Source: an uncultured Oscillibacter sp.
GTDB lineage: Bacteria; Bacillota; Clostridia; Oscillospirales; Oscillospiraceae
Direction: 5' to 3'
Length of the DNA stretch: 64,000 bases
Assembly: GCA_949959305.1 (NCBI GenBank)
Contig: CATLJA010000002.1
Coordinates: 23,385 to 87,384 of the forward strand
The notes beneath the pieces were generated by a model. It did not search any database. It was not told where the DNA came from and saw nothing but the letters and a program-made list of their open reading frames with translations. Both the position numbers and the translations under genes were made by a program. This document shows positions 16,689-25,222 of this stretch, piece by piece. How positions within the stretch are numbered: position 1 is the stretch's first letter; every line of letters begins with the position of its first letter.

Positions 16689-18227
16689 TTACTGGGCATC
16701 CGCCAGCAGGGTGGCGGCAAAATCCTTCATGGCCTTGGCGATCATGCTCTTGACCTCCTCCTCGCTGACCCCGGACTGCTCCGCGCCGGTGTTGGCCTGG
16801 ATGACAAAGGACACGCCGTCAAACAGGTTGGTCATGCGGCCCAGGAACAGGGAGCCCTTGCCGATAATCATGACGCGGTTGATCTTGCCGGCCATGATGT
16901 CGTTGCGGGCAAAGCCGATATAGGGCACGCCGGAGGGGATGTGGCCCTGGGTGGGGGCCCAGCCGGTGAGGCCGTGGCTGACCGGGAAGGTGGCCAGATC
17001 GGCCTTCTGGAGCTCGCCCCGCTTCACCGCCAGGGCGGCGATCATCTTGTAGTTGGACAGGGGCACGTCGCCGGCGCCGGCGGGCTTGGTGATGTCGGGA
17101 TTCTGCATCTCGGGGGAGTACTTGTCAATGTCGGTGATCTTCAGGCCGTGCTTGTCCAGAGGATTGGTCACCAGGCTGGAGATGACAGCCTGGGGGGCGG
17201 AGCCGGTGCCCACGGTGTGGCGGCCCAGCATATCTAGGTTGATCTCCGGGCTCACGCCGTCGTCCTGGGTGAGCACCACGGCAAAGCCGCCGATCATGTC
17301 CTCCATGATGGGCAGGCCCTTCTTCACGTGGTCCTTGCCGTTCATGCCCAGCTTGGCGGTGCAGCCGCCGGCGGTGACCACCACGGTCTTGTACGCGCCG
17401 GAGGCCACCAGGGCGGCAGCCTCGATCATGGCGTGGGCGGGGGCGGCGCAGAAGCCCCGGGCGTCAGAGCCGGTGGCGTTGTCGAGACCGGCGATCTCAG
17501 CGGCGGACTTGGCGAAGTTGCCGCCGCCCCGCTGGTTCATGTCGCCGCAGGCCTCCTCGGCGCAGTCCACCACGTACTCCACGTCCTCCTTGGCGATGCC
17601 CGCGTTCTTGATGGCGCTGAGCAGAGCCATGACGGAGCTGGCCTTGCTGACCAGATTCTCGTGCATCACGTGGGCGGAGAGGTTCACGTCAATGTCGTGG
17701 GCGCGGGTGACGCAGCCCACCAGCTCGCCCTTGTGGTAGAGGGCCTCGGAGTGCTCCTCGTCCACCAGCCGCTTGATCTCGGCGGCCTCGGTCTGGGCCT
17801 CGGGGATCCGGGCCAGGATGCTCTCGTCCATGATGGGGTTGGCGGCCAGTGCGGCGCGGTGGGCGTTCACAAAGCCTTGCTCCAGCTTCACCAGGCCGAA
17901 CACGTCGCAGGCCTGCATGAGCAGCAGGAACTCCTCCTGGGGCATGATCTGGCCGAAGGGGCCAAAGCGGTCATTGACGTCGCAGGTCTTGTCGCACCAG
18001 GGCTGGGCCACCTCGGCCAGCTGATCGGGGTGCTTGTTGCCGATATAGACCTGGTTGGGCCAGTAGCTGAGGGCCTGGTCAAAGCTGCGGATGTGGCTGG
18101 GCAGCTCCTTGAGATACTCGCTCTCGGGGTTGACGATGCGCTCGGTAGTCTGGGTGGTGCCGTTGTGCAGGACCATGTCCGGGGTGTGCACCAGGATATA
18201 CCCGGCGCCCTTGATAACACTTTTCAT
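16689..18227 (-). CDS. grdC: Glycine reductase component C, beta subunit
   Basis: 512 residues from the ATG at 18227 (a GTG three codons upstream is possible, but the AAAGG box is too close to it). The fold is FabH/thiolase-like with the active Cys in SDARGFCAAPAHAMIEAAAL and a His/Asn pair further on (GGCTAKLGMNGKDHVKKGLP). It is the catalytic subunit that forms an acetyl-thioester on Cys and releases acetyl phosphate with GrdD. About 300 bp separate it from grdA, containing the repeat at 18262-18467, so levels may differ from the upstream genes. Confidence 0.95.
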   Translation of the reverse strand: MKSVIKGAGYILVHTPDMVLHNGTTQTTERIVNPESEYLKELPSHIRSFDQALSYWPNQVYIGNKHPDQLAEVAQPWCDKTCDVNDRFGPFGQIMPQEEFLLLMQACDVFGLVKLEQGFVNAHRAALAANPIMDESILARIPEAQTEAAEIKRLVDEEHSEALYHKGELVGCVTRAHDIDVNLSAHVMHENLVSKASSVMALLSAIKNAGIAKEDVEYVVDCAEEACGDMNQRGGGNFAKSAAEIAGLDNATGSDARGFCAAPAHAMIEAAALVASGAYKTVVVTAGGCTAKLGMNGKDHVKKGLPIMEDMIGGFAVVLTQDDGVSPEINLDMLGRHTVGTGSAPQAVISSLVTNPLDKHGLKITDIDKYSPEMQNPDITKPAGAGDVPLSNYKMIAALAVKRGELQKADLATFPVSHGLTGWAPTQGHIPSGVPYIGFARNDIMAGKINRVMIIGKGSLFLGRMTNLFDGVSFVIQANTGAEQSGVSEEEVKSMIAKAMKDFAATLLADAQ

Positions 18228-18261
18228 GGGTTCCACAGCCTTTCTTCATTTTTTGTATTTT

Positions 18262-18467
18262 TAGCAGTCATTCTTTTTCTTTCCGCACACCGCCGGGGCG
18301 GCCTTACCCGAAAAAATCAAAAGAACCTCAGAGGCCCTTCAGGCGCGGCCTGACGCGGAATGGCAGAAGACCGGAACCGCCTGCCGTCCGCAGATGGGCA
18401 GCCGCTCATCTAAAGTTTTTCTTTTGATTCTTTTCTTTGTTCACAAAGAAAAGAATGACTGCAAAAA
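18262..18467. repeat. MITE-like intergenic element between grdA and grdC
   Basis: A ~206-bp stretch bounded by near-perfect inverted ends, GCAGTCATTCTTTTTCTTT (18262) and AAAGAAAAGAATGACTGC (to 18466). Its right end, read on the minus strand, continues as a hairpin around GTGAAC and then AATCAAAAGAAAAACTTTAG, which matches the sequence at 30837-30880. Inside are further dyads (TCAGGCGCGGCCTGA). No gene. It probably belongs to a dispersed intergenic repeat family of this genome. Confidence 0.6.
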
Positions 18468-18533
18468 TATACGCCATTTTTCGCAAAACGCGGAAAGGGC
18501 GGCGGCAAGCGCCGCCGCCCAGGCTTTCGCCTA

Positions 18534-19010
18534 TTAGCCCAGGTACTTGCAGTGTTCGTCGCGAATGGCGCTCATCTCACTGATGATGTCATCCACATCC
18601 AGAACCATCTCCATCATGGAGACCTGCTCGTCATAGACGGCGTCGTCAAACTCCGCCTTCACTTCGGGCTCGCACACATGGTAAACCGTGAGTCCCAACG
18701 AGACTCCTGTCAACGGACCGGCATAAGTGGGGTCACCGGCGGTCACTGTCTCAGCGGCCAGGCCGGAGGCTTCGCCCTCAGCGGCGCCCAGGAGAACAAC
18801 AATGTTCTCGGGACCGTACTGCTCAGCGAACTCCTTGACTCTCTTCTGATTCTCCAGATCCATTGCACCAGCGGCGGTTCAGACGAAGCACTCCGTCGAG
18901 GAAAACACGACCTCGGCGCCAGCGGACTGGGCGCAGGCCTCAATGGCCATGCCGGGAATGCCGTCGCGGTCACCAATGATGATGACCTTCTTGCCAGCCA
19001 AGATGCTCAT
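18534..19010 (-). CDS. grdA: Glycine reductase selenoprotein A
   Basis: 158 residues including selenocysteine, the usual GrdA length. The gene starts [20 protein letters not shown] at 19010 after an AAAGGAGG box and reads through an in-frame TGA at 18881-18879 in the context [18 protein letters not shown], the signature of GrdA. A gene finder without Sec will report only the part after the TGA. GrdA carries the selenol that attacks the GrdB-bound glycine imine and passes a carboxymethyl group to protein C; it is re-reduced by the adjacent TrxA/TrxB. A SECIS stem-loop is expected just after the UGA; I did not fold it. Confidence 0.96.
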
Positions 19011-19083
19011 GCTCTTTTCCTCCTTTGCTTTAGATTTTTTATAGAATCCTTTCGGAATCTACAACAAGGGAATTGTGTACGCC

Positions 19084-19401
19084 TTACGCGTACTTCTTGA
19101 TCATTGCCTCCACGTTCTCAGCCGTGGCGTCCTCCTTGACGCAGGAGTCGATCATCTCGCCGTTCTCATAGATGGCGATGACAGGCAGACCCAGAATCTT
19201 CTGGCTGATGGCCAGACGGCGGGCCTTGGTGGTGTTCAGGGCGCAGAACTTGATCTTGTCGCCATAGGTCTCCGCAAAAGCGTGGACGTGGGGCATCAGC
19301 GCCGCACAGGGCACGCAGCCGTCGCCATAGAAGTCCACCAGCACCTTGCCCTCGGCCTTAAGGACCTCGGCCTCAAAGGTATTCTTGTCCAGTTCCAGCA
19401 T
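19084..19401 (-). CDS. trxA: Thioredoxin of the glycine reductase system
   Basis: 105 residues. The active site is GCVPC instead of the usual WCGPC, a variant seen in thioredoxins of glycine reductase operons. The fold is otherwise complete (VLVDFYGDGCVPCAALMPHV, then cis-Pro in ILGLPVIAIYENGE). It reduces the selenide-sulfide or disulfide of GrdA formed in each turnover. 56 bp downstream of trxB. Confidence 0.95.
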   Translation of the reverse strand: MLELDKNTFEAEVLKAEGKVLVDFYGDGCVPCAALMPHVHAFAETYGDKIKFCALNTTKARRLAISQKILGLPVIAIYENGEMIDSCVKEDATAENVEAMIKKYA

Positions 19402-19457
19402 AAAAGCAACCTCCTAATGATAAGATAGAGACAGTATACAGCATTTCCAGGGAAAAA

Positions 19458-20396
19458 TCAATGGTTGCTGACATAGTGCTCGGCCTGCATGGCGGCAATC
19501 GCGCCGTCTGCGGCGGCGGTGACCACCTGGCGCAGGCTCTTGACACGGATGTCGCCGGCCGCAAACACGCCGGGGATGCTGGTGTGCATGTTGTCGTCCG
19601 TCTTGATGTAGCCGTGCTCCATATCCAGCATACCCTCGAAGAGCTGGGAGTTGGGGTTGTAGCCGATGAAGCCGAACAGACCGAACAGACCGTCGTCCTC
19701 GTCCGCCTTCACCTCGGTCAGCTCGCCGGTCTTGGTATTCTTCACCGTCATGGTGCTCAGCAGCTCGTCGCCGTCCACCTTCACCACCACGCTGTCCCAC
19801 ATGAAGGCGATCTTGGGGTTGGCAAAGGCCTTCTCCTGGATGGACTTGGCGGCCCGCAGCTCGTCGCGGCGGTGGATGATGGTCACCTTCCGGGCAAACT
19901 TGGTCAGGTACATGGCCTCCTCCACGGCGCTGTCGCCGCCGCCCACCACGTACACCTCAAAGTCCTCAAAGAAGGCGGCGTCGCAGGTGGCGCAGAAGGA
20001 GATGCCCTTGCCGGTGAACTTGCCCTCGTTCTCGCAGCCGATGGGCTTGGGGAAGGCGCCGGTGGCGATGATGACGCACTTGGCCTCATACTCGCCCTTG
20101 GTCCCCACCAGCTTCTTCACGTCGCCGCTGAGGTCCACGCTCTTAATCACATCGGAGCAGCGCTCGGCGCCGAACTTCTTCGCCTGCTCCGTCATACGGG
20201 CAATGAGGCTGGGGCCGCTCTCGCCCTCCACCATCTGGCCCGGGTAGTTTTCAATTTCATCGGTGATGGCGATCTGGCCGCCATCCTGGCCCTTTTCGAT
20301 AATCAGGGTGCTCAAACGGCTGCGTCCCGCATAGAGGCCGGCAGTCAGGCCGGCAGGGCCGCCGCCCAGAATAATAACGTCGTAAACCTTGCTCAT
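19458..20396 (-). CDS. trxB: Thioredoxin reductase
   Basis: 312 residues, the normal low-molecular-weight length. FAD site VIILGGGPAGLTAGLYAGRS at the N-terminus, redox pair CATC in KGISFCATCDAAFFEDFEVY, NADPH site VVGGGDSAVEEAMYL. It passes electrons to the adjacent TrxA for GrdA reduction. It lies between grdB and trxA in the same direction. Confidence 0.95.
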   Translation of the reverse strand: MSKVYDVIILGGGPAGLTAGLYAGRSRLSTLIIEKGQDGGQIAITDEIENYPGQMVEGESGPSLIARMTEQAKKFGAERCSDVIKSVDLSGDVKKLVGTKGEYEAKCVIIATGAFPKPIGCENEGKFTGKGISFCATCDAAFFEDFEVYVVGGGDSAVEEAMYLTKFARKVTIIHRRDELRAAKSIQEKAFANPKIAFMWDSVVVKVDGDELLSTMTVKNTKTGELTEVKADEDDGLFGLFGFIGYNPNSQLFEGMLDMEHGYIKTDDNMHTSIPGVFAAGDIRVKSLRQVVTAAADGAIAAMQAEHYVSNH

Positions 20397-20463
20397 AACT
20401 CAATACTTCTCCCAGTACCGGGGGTATGCGCCCCGCAGGGCGCATACCCTCCCGGCTGAATTA

Positions 20464-21768
20464 TCAGACCTCGAAAATGGTCTGGTCCTCGACCTCGGTG
20501 GTCAGAGCCTCCAGGGCGCGCTCCACCAGCTTGCGGCGGATCGCCTTCTCCTCGTCCATGGTGAGGGCGGGGTTGCCCAGGGGGTGGGGAATGGCAATGG
20601 TGGGAACGATACGGTTCGCGCCCACGGTCATGGAAATGGGGGTAACTGTGCACATATGCACCACGGGGATGCCCGCACGCTCAATCTCTTTAACCATCGT
20701 TGCACCGCAACGTGTGCAGGTACCTCACGTGCTGGTCATGATAACGGCATGAACACCGGCCTTGAGCAGCTTCTGGGCGTACTCAGCGGCAAAACCCTTG
20801 GCGTTGGCGACGGAGGTGCCGTTGCCGACGGTGGTATAGAACAGGTTGTGGAGCTTGCCGATCTTGCCTTCCTTCTCCATCTCGCGCAGCACGTCCACAG
20901 GCAGGACGCGGTCGGAGTCGGCGTTGGCGTAGACCGGATCGTAGCCGCCGTGAGCGGTCTCGTAGGTCTCGGCCGTCAGATCATCCACGCCGGTGATGTC
21001 GTACTCACCGTAGTGGGAGGCGGAGGAGGACTCGATGTGGTCCGGATTGCCCTTGGGGACGATACCGCCGGAGGTGCACAGGGCGATGGTGGCCTTGCTC
21101 AGATCCTTGATGGCCTTGTTGGGGGCCACGCGGTCGAAGGAGGGCATGGGATACTCGGTGGTGAAAGGCTTGTCATTGAGCTTGGCAACCAGCATGTCCA
21201 CCGCGCGCTTGGCGCCCACTTCCTTCTCGAAGAAGTTGCGGCGGATGCCGTTGGGCATGTAGCCCTCCTCGGCGGAGGCGCCGATCTTCTCGCCCTTCAT
21301 CAGCTTCAGGGCCAGCTTGGCCATGGCGGGGGCGGCCTTGCGCATGCCGGCGGCGCTGTTGGCGGTGGCCACGATGAGGACCTTGTTCTTCAGATCCGCA
21401 CCGGGGTTCTCCTCGTACATACCCGTCAGAACGGGGATGCCCAGCTCCTCCTGCACGGCGTTGGCGATGGTGGCGCAGGCGTAGCCGTAGCGGCCGGCGT
21501 TGAAGGCGGGGCCGGCAATGAACATGTCGGGCTTCTGCTCCTTCACCCAGTCGAGAACCTGCTTCTTGGCGTCCGCCTCGTGCTCGGCAAAGTAGGAGTC
21601 GCCGCAGACGATGGTGGCGGCAATCTCAGCCTCGCCCTTCCAGGCGGTGTTCAGCGCCATACCGGGGCCGACATAGCCCTCGCGCAGCTCGGGAGCCACG
21701 TGGGCCATCTCCTCGCCGCCGATGTTGGCAAAGAACTGGTTGATATAGTGTACAACTTTATAGCTCAT
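20464..21768 (-). CDS. grdB: Glycine reductase component B, selenoprotein gamma subunit
   Basis: 434 residues including selenocysteine. It runs from MSYKVVHYINQFFANIGGEE at 21768 through an in-frame TGA at 20727-20725 in the context MTST-U-GTCTRCGATMV, the conserved UxxCxxC site of GrdB, to the stop at 20464. With pyruvoyl-containing GrdE it forms the glycine-specific protein B that activates glycine as a Schiff base. Without Sec recoding the gene appears as two adjacent open frames. Only one grdB/E set is present, and the pairing suggests glycine as substrate, not sarcosine or betaine. Confidence 0.95.
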
Positions 21769-21799
21769 GGTTTGGTTTCCTCCTTTCCTTACAATTTAA

Positions 21800-23098
21800 T
21801 CAGCGGGCGCTCAGGCGGTTGAAGCCCATCTCGTTGGTAGCGCCGGTGATGACCTGGAGCTCCGCCTCGATGGTGCCGTCGGGCCGCAGGGACCCGGCAT
21901 GGCCGCCGGCGATGACGTCCACATAGTCCAGGGTGCCGATCACCTTGTCCATCTTGGGCAGGATGATGACCTCGTTGGCGTTGCCGCCGGTGACCACGGC
22001 GTCCGCCAGAGGATCGGCGTCCGCCAGGGACTGGCTCTTGCCGTCCTGGCCGGCGTACTCGTCGGTGATGATGACGGTCTTCACGCCCTGGAGCTCAATC
22101 TTCTTGCAGTTCATGATGAGGTCTGTATCCGGGTTGCCGAAGCCCTCCTGGCTGACCAGGGCGCCGTCCAGATCCAGCAGGCGGCAGAGCTTGCTGGTCC
22201 AGTCGGAGGAGCGCTGCTTGTCGGCCAGGTACACGTTCTCATTGGTGATGATGTTGCAGACGTAGTTGAGGGTCTTGCCGTGGGCGGCGAACAGGTTGGC
22301 CACCACGGGGTTGTTCTGATGGTGATAGGTGGTATTCTTGTCGCAGGCGGACACGCAGTTGCCGCTGATGATGGCGCCATCCATGGTCTCGGTGGGGTTG
22401 ATGATGGTGGTCAGGCTGCGTTTGGCATCCACGCCGTAGACATAGGTGTCGTGGAGCAGGCCCTGGCTCTGGAGCATGTGGACATAGGCCACGCGGGGCA
22501 GATTGGGATACTTCTCAATGCCCTCCTTGATGCCCAGGGTCTCGAACTCCGCCGTCTCGTCGGGGGTCACGCTGCGGCCAATCTCACCGATATAGGTGGC
22601 GGCGCGGAGACCCGCGATGCGCACGGCGTGCTCGTACTCGTGCTTGTGGTCCTGGTAGCCCTCGGCGGGCTCGGCAACCACCACGAGGTTGTTCAGCTTG
22701 GAGAACGGGGTGTAGTCCGCGCCGGGGCCGGACATGTCGATGATGCCCTCCTGGAAGCCCACAATCTTGCCGGCGGTGACCACGGCCATGCCGCGCAGAA
22801 CATGGGTCTTGCCGCTGCCCACAGTCTCCACCTTGCTGATGACGCCGGGGAACACGCCGCCGGGGCCCTCAACCTTCACGCGGGGCTCGATGACATCCTT
22901 CACAGGGGTGATCCGGACGCTCTCGCCGGGCTTGGCGATGTCAAAGCTGAAGTCCTTAACCCAGGCCTTTACGTCGTCGTCCTCATACATAAAGGCCTTG
23001 ACAGCATCCGGGTCAACGTACAGGGTACCGTTTTCTACCTTGCATTCCTTTGAAAACTGGATATCTTTGATCTGGATATAGCCCAGTTCCAATTTCAA
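21800..23098 (-). CDS. grdE: Glycine reductase component B proprotein (alpha and beta subunits)
   Basis: 432 residues from a TTG at 23098. The strong AAGGAGGAGG box ends 7 nt before this TTG and would abut the in-frame GTG at 23107, so TTG is the better start (protein begins MKLELGYIQIKDIQF). The proprotein self-cleaves at an Asn-Cys bond in GAIISGNCVSACDKN (Cys about residue 248), turning the Cys into the pyruvoyl group that binds glycine. The cleavage site is intact. Confidence 0.93.
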   Translation of the reverse strand: MKLELGYIQIKDIQFSKECKVENGTLYVDPDAVKAFMYEDDDVKAWVKDFSFDIAKPGESVRITPVKDVIEPRVKVEGPGGVFPGVISKVETVGSGKTHVLRGMAVVTAGKIVGFQEGIIDMSGPGADYTPFSKLNNLVVVAEPAEGYQDHKHEYEHAVRIAGLRAATYIGEIGRSVTPDETAEFETLGIKEGIEKYPNLPRVAYVHMLQSQGLLHDTYVYGVDAKRSLTTIINPTETMDGAIISGNCVSACDKNTTYHHQNNPVVANLFAAHGKTLNYVCNIITNENVYLADKQRSSDWTSKLCRLLDLDGALVSQEGFGNPDTDLIMNCKKIELQGVKTVIITDEYAGQDGKSQSLADADPLADAVVTGGNANEVIILPKMDKVIGTLDYVDVIAGGHAGSLRPDGTIEAELQVITGATNEMGFNRLSAR

Positions 23099-23177
23099 AG
23101 TGAACACCTCCTCCTTCTAAATATTTATTTCCCAATACCCCCGGAGGGGGTATCAAAAAACCTTTCGTACACGGGGC

Positions 23178-23618
23178 TCAGCGCCCCTCCGCCTCCTGGA
23201 CCCGCCGCAGCCCCGCCTCCGCGTCGAAGCCGATGGCCCCGGAGAGCAGCGTGTAGTCGATGAGCTGGAAGTCCCGCAGCACCCGCTCCGGCAGCTCGCG
23301 GACAATGGGCCTGAACTTGTCGAACACGGCGATGGCGCTGGCCATCAGCTCCCCGTGCTGCTGGTCAAACCCGTGGGGGACCATGGAGACAATCAGGGAT
23401 TTGTAGGGGGTCTCGTTGGGCTTGACGCTTCCGGCCAGAGGGTGGGTGTAGAGGGTATGGCCGGCGTAGACCATGTCCCGGGCCTCCACCAGGATCTCCC
23501 GGAAGCTCTTGTCCTCCTCCAGGCGGATGGTGTACAGCCCCTGCCCCTCCATGCACCGGCGCACCAGGGGGTTATTGGTCAGGATCAGATAGTCCCGGGG
23601 ATTGCCCATGGCGCTCAT
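23178..23618 (-). CDS. grdX: GrdX family protein
   Basis: 146 residues; start at 23618 chosen for an AGGAGG box 6 nt upstream. Sequence landmarks YLILTNNPLVRRCMEGQGLY, GHTLYTHPLAGSVKPNETPY and LIDYTLLSGAIGFD match GrdX, a small protein of unknown role that usually opens glycine reductase operons. It is the first gene after the glycine riboswitch. Confidence 0.9.
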   Translation of the reverse strand: MSAMGNPRDYLILTNNPLVRRCMEGQGLYTIRLEEDKSFREILVEARDMVYAGHTLYTHPLAGSVKPNETPYKSLIVSMVPHGFDQQHGELMASAIAVFDKFRPIVRELPERVLRDFQLIDYTLLSGAIGFDAEAGLRRVQEAEGR

Positions 23619-23653
23619 AAGCCGCCTCCTGTGTTGGAATAACCAATGAATAT

Positions 23654-23692
23654 AAAAAGAGCAAGGCAATAAAAGATAACTTATGCCTCGCT
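23654..23692 (-). terminator. Riboswitch expression platform terminator
   Basis: On the minus strand AGCGAGGCA (23692-23684) pairs with TGCCTTGCT (23668-23660) and is followed by CTTTTT. The left arm overlaps the 3' side of the closing stem of the second glycine aptamer (ACAGAGCGAGG), so glycine binding should block the terminator and turn the operon on. Confidence 0.75.
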
Positions 23693-23880
23693 CTGTTTCC
23701 AGCCTGAGAGATTCCCCGCCCCGGACGGTCCGGCACGGGTTGCTCCTTCGGCGCTTACGCTCTCCAGAGAGTTGTCGGCGTTCGGTCTGTTTGCCTGAGA
23801 TCTTCGCGGCGGGGATGGCAGCTCCAGCCGCTTATTCCTTCGGCCCCGCCCAGAGCGGGTCTCCCGAACACTTCATCCAA
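23683..23880 (-). promoter_or_regulatory. Tandem glycine riboswitch
   Basis: Two consecutive aptamers on the minus strand upstream of grdX. First: GGGAGACCCGC, GGGGCCGAAGGAATAAGCGG, GATCTCAGGCAAACAGACC (about 23875-23785). Second: CTCTGGAGAGCG, GCGCCGAAGGAGCAACCCG, AATCTCTCAGGCTGGAAACA then GAG (about 23780-23690). The GCCGAAGGnncAA and CTCAGGCnnnnnnACAGA motifs are the conserved glycine-binding core, present twice. It places the whole glycine reductase operon under direct glycine control. Confidence 0.95.
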
Positions 23881-23926
23881 CAGTATTCACAATTTTCACC
23901 CCGGATATCCCTGCCCGGTTGTCTTT

Positions 23927-23955
23927 AGTTTACGGGAAAAAGCGCGATATTACAA
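23927..23955 (-). promoter_or_regulatory. grd operon promoter
   Basis: Minus strand TTGTAA (23955-23950) and TAAACT (23932-23927) with a 17-bp spacer. Transcription would start near 23920, about 40 nt before the first glycine aptamer. Confidence 0.75.
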
Positions 23956-24020
23956 GCAAAAAAAGATAATATCAAAATTCGCAATGGAAATTTATTTATA
24001 GATTTTACCTATAAATTGTT

Positions 24021-24935
24021 CTATCCCTGCGCCTTGCTCTTTCCGGCGAAGGCGTTGGCGGCGTAGTCGTAAAAGGCCTGGGCAATGGGGGAGAGGATGC
24101 TGTTTTTGTGGCGGACCAGATAGAGCTTGCGCCGCAGGTTCACGCTGTCAAAGTTGAAGGACAGCAGCTTCTTGAACTGGCAGTAGTCCTCACAGGCGCT
24201 CTTGGAGATGACGGCGATGCCCAGCCCCTCGCTGACCATCTGTTTGATGGACTCGGTGGACCGAACCTCCACGGCGATGCGGATGTCCCGCATGTCCACC
24301 CCCATCTCCTTGAGGAAGCTCTCCGTCTCCAGCCGGGTGCCGCTGCCGGGCTCCCGGCTGATGAATGGCTCCCGGGTGAGCTGGCGGACCGGGAAGCCGG
24401 TGGACTGAAAGGCCTGATACTTGGGGGTGTTGGGGGTGATAATCACCAGCCGGTCCTCGGTCAGGGGCTGGTAGACGCACTTGGGAAGGCCGATGACCGT
24501 GCCGGTGAAGCCGATCTCCGCCTTTCGTCCGGCCACCCGCTCGGCCACCTCTGTGCTGTCCAGCACCTGGAGGCTGAAGCTGATATCCGGATAGACGCTG
24601 CGAAAGCCCTGGATGAGCTTGGGCAGGTAGTACTGGCCGGGGATGGTGGAGGCCGCCACGTGGATGGACCCCCGCATGTCGTGGGTGAAGGCCTTGATGG
24701 CCTGCACCGCCGCCGAGCGCAGGCGCAGGATCTCCTTGGCGTAGTCATAGAGGAGGTTGCCCGCGTCGGAGGGATAGATCTCCTTGGTGGTGCGCACCAG
24801 CAGCTTGATGCTCAGCTTCCGCTCCAGGGCGGCCACGTGGGCGCTGATGGTGGGCTGGGTCAGGTACAGGGACTCCGCGGCCCGGGAGAAGCTGCCCCGG
24901 TCCACTACGGCCACAAAGGCCTCCAGCTCCTTCAT
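24021..24935 (-). CDS. LysR-family regulator of the selenium locus
   Basis: 304 residues from ATG 24935. N-terminal helix-turn-helix DRGSFSRAAESLYLTQPTIS, then the LysR effector domain (GSIHVAASTIPGQYYLPKLI onward). Start choice is weak: the best GGAGGTGG box lies ~20 nt upstream, so the true start may be a rarer codon there. Its place between the glycine reductase operon and tRNA-Sec/selB/selA matches the LysR proteins annotated as associated with selenium metabolism. It may control selA-selB-selC or the grd operon. Confidence 0.8.
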   Translation of the reverse strand: MKELEAFVAVVDRGSFSRAAESLYLTQPTISAHVAALERKLSIKLLVRTTKEIYPSDAGNLLYDYAKEILRLRSAAVQAIKAFTHDMRGSIHVAASTIPGQYYLPKLIQGFRSVYPDISFSLQVLDSTEVAERVAGRKAEIGFTGTVIGLPKCVYQPLTEDRLVIITPNTPKYQAFQSTGFPVRQLTREPFISREPGSGTRLETESFLKEMGVDMRDIRIAVEVRSTESIKQMVSEGLGIAVISKSACEDYCQFKKLLSFNFDSVNLRRKLYLVRHKNSILSPIAQAFYDYAANAFAGKSKAQG

Positions 24936-25023
24936 ATCTATGTCGATTGGTATCCACCTCCGTTCTGTTGGCAGGGGGGACGGTCTGTGCCGGGGCGGCC
25001 CGGAAGCAGCCGCCCAAACGCAG

Positions 25024-25055
25024 AAAACCCCGGCAGCGTATGCGCGCTGCCGGGG
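25024..25055 (-). terminator. Terminator after tRNA-Sec
   Basis: Perfect 11-bp stem (CCCCGGCAGCG and complement) with a 6-nt loop, followed by TTTTCTG on the minus strand, starting 3 nt after the CCA end of tRNA-Sec. It closes the selA-selB-selC unit. Confidence 0.85.
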
Positions 25056-25057
25056 TC

Positions 25058-25154
25058 TGGCGGGAATATGTGGGAATCGAACCCACCTAAGAGGCTCTTC
25101 ACCCCTATCACTGGTTTTGAAGACCAGGGGGCACACCAGCACCCGTCTACTCCC
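25058..25154 (-). tRNA. selC: tRNA-Sec (anticodon UCA)
   Basis: 97 nt on the minus strand. The anticodon arm CTGGTCTTCAAAACCAG gives anticodon TCA, which reads UGA. It has the long variable arm (GGGGTGAAGAGCCTC), a T arm GTGGGTTCGATTCCCAC, an extended 8-position acceptor stem (GGGAGTAG with ATATTCCC, last pair G.A) and an encoded GCCA end. It lies 69 bp after selB and is probably co-transcribed with selA and selB. It is needed to read the UGA codons in grdA and grdB. Confidence 0.96.
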
Positions 25155-25222
25155 GTTTGCAACGCGATTTTATCACATGTTTCCGATTTATGCAACCGTT
25201 TCTTCCTGAAAATTAATTTTTT

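Noticed and set aside
18879..18881. In-frame TGA in grdA read as a nonsense mutation
   Set aside because: The flanking ECFV...[11 protein letters not shown] is the exact selenocysteine site of GrdA and the Sec machinery is next door.
20725..20727. TGA splitting grdB into two genes
   Set aside because: Same frame on both sides and the conserved UxxCxxC context; selenocysteine is the better explanation.
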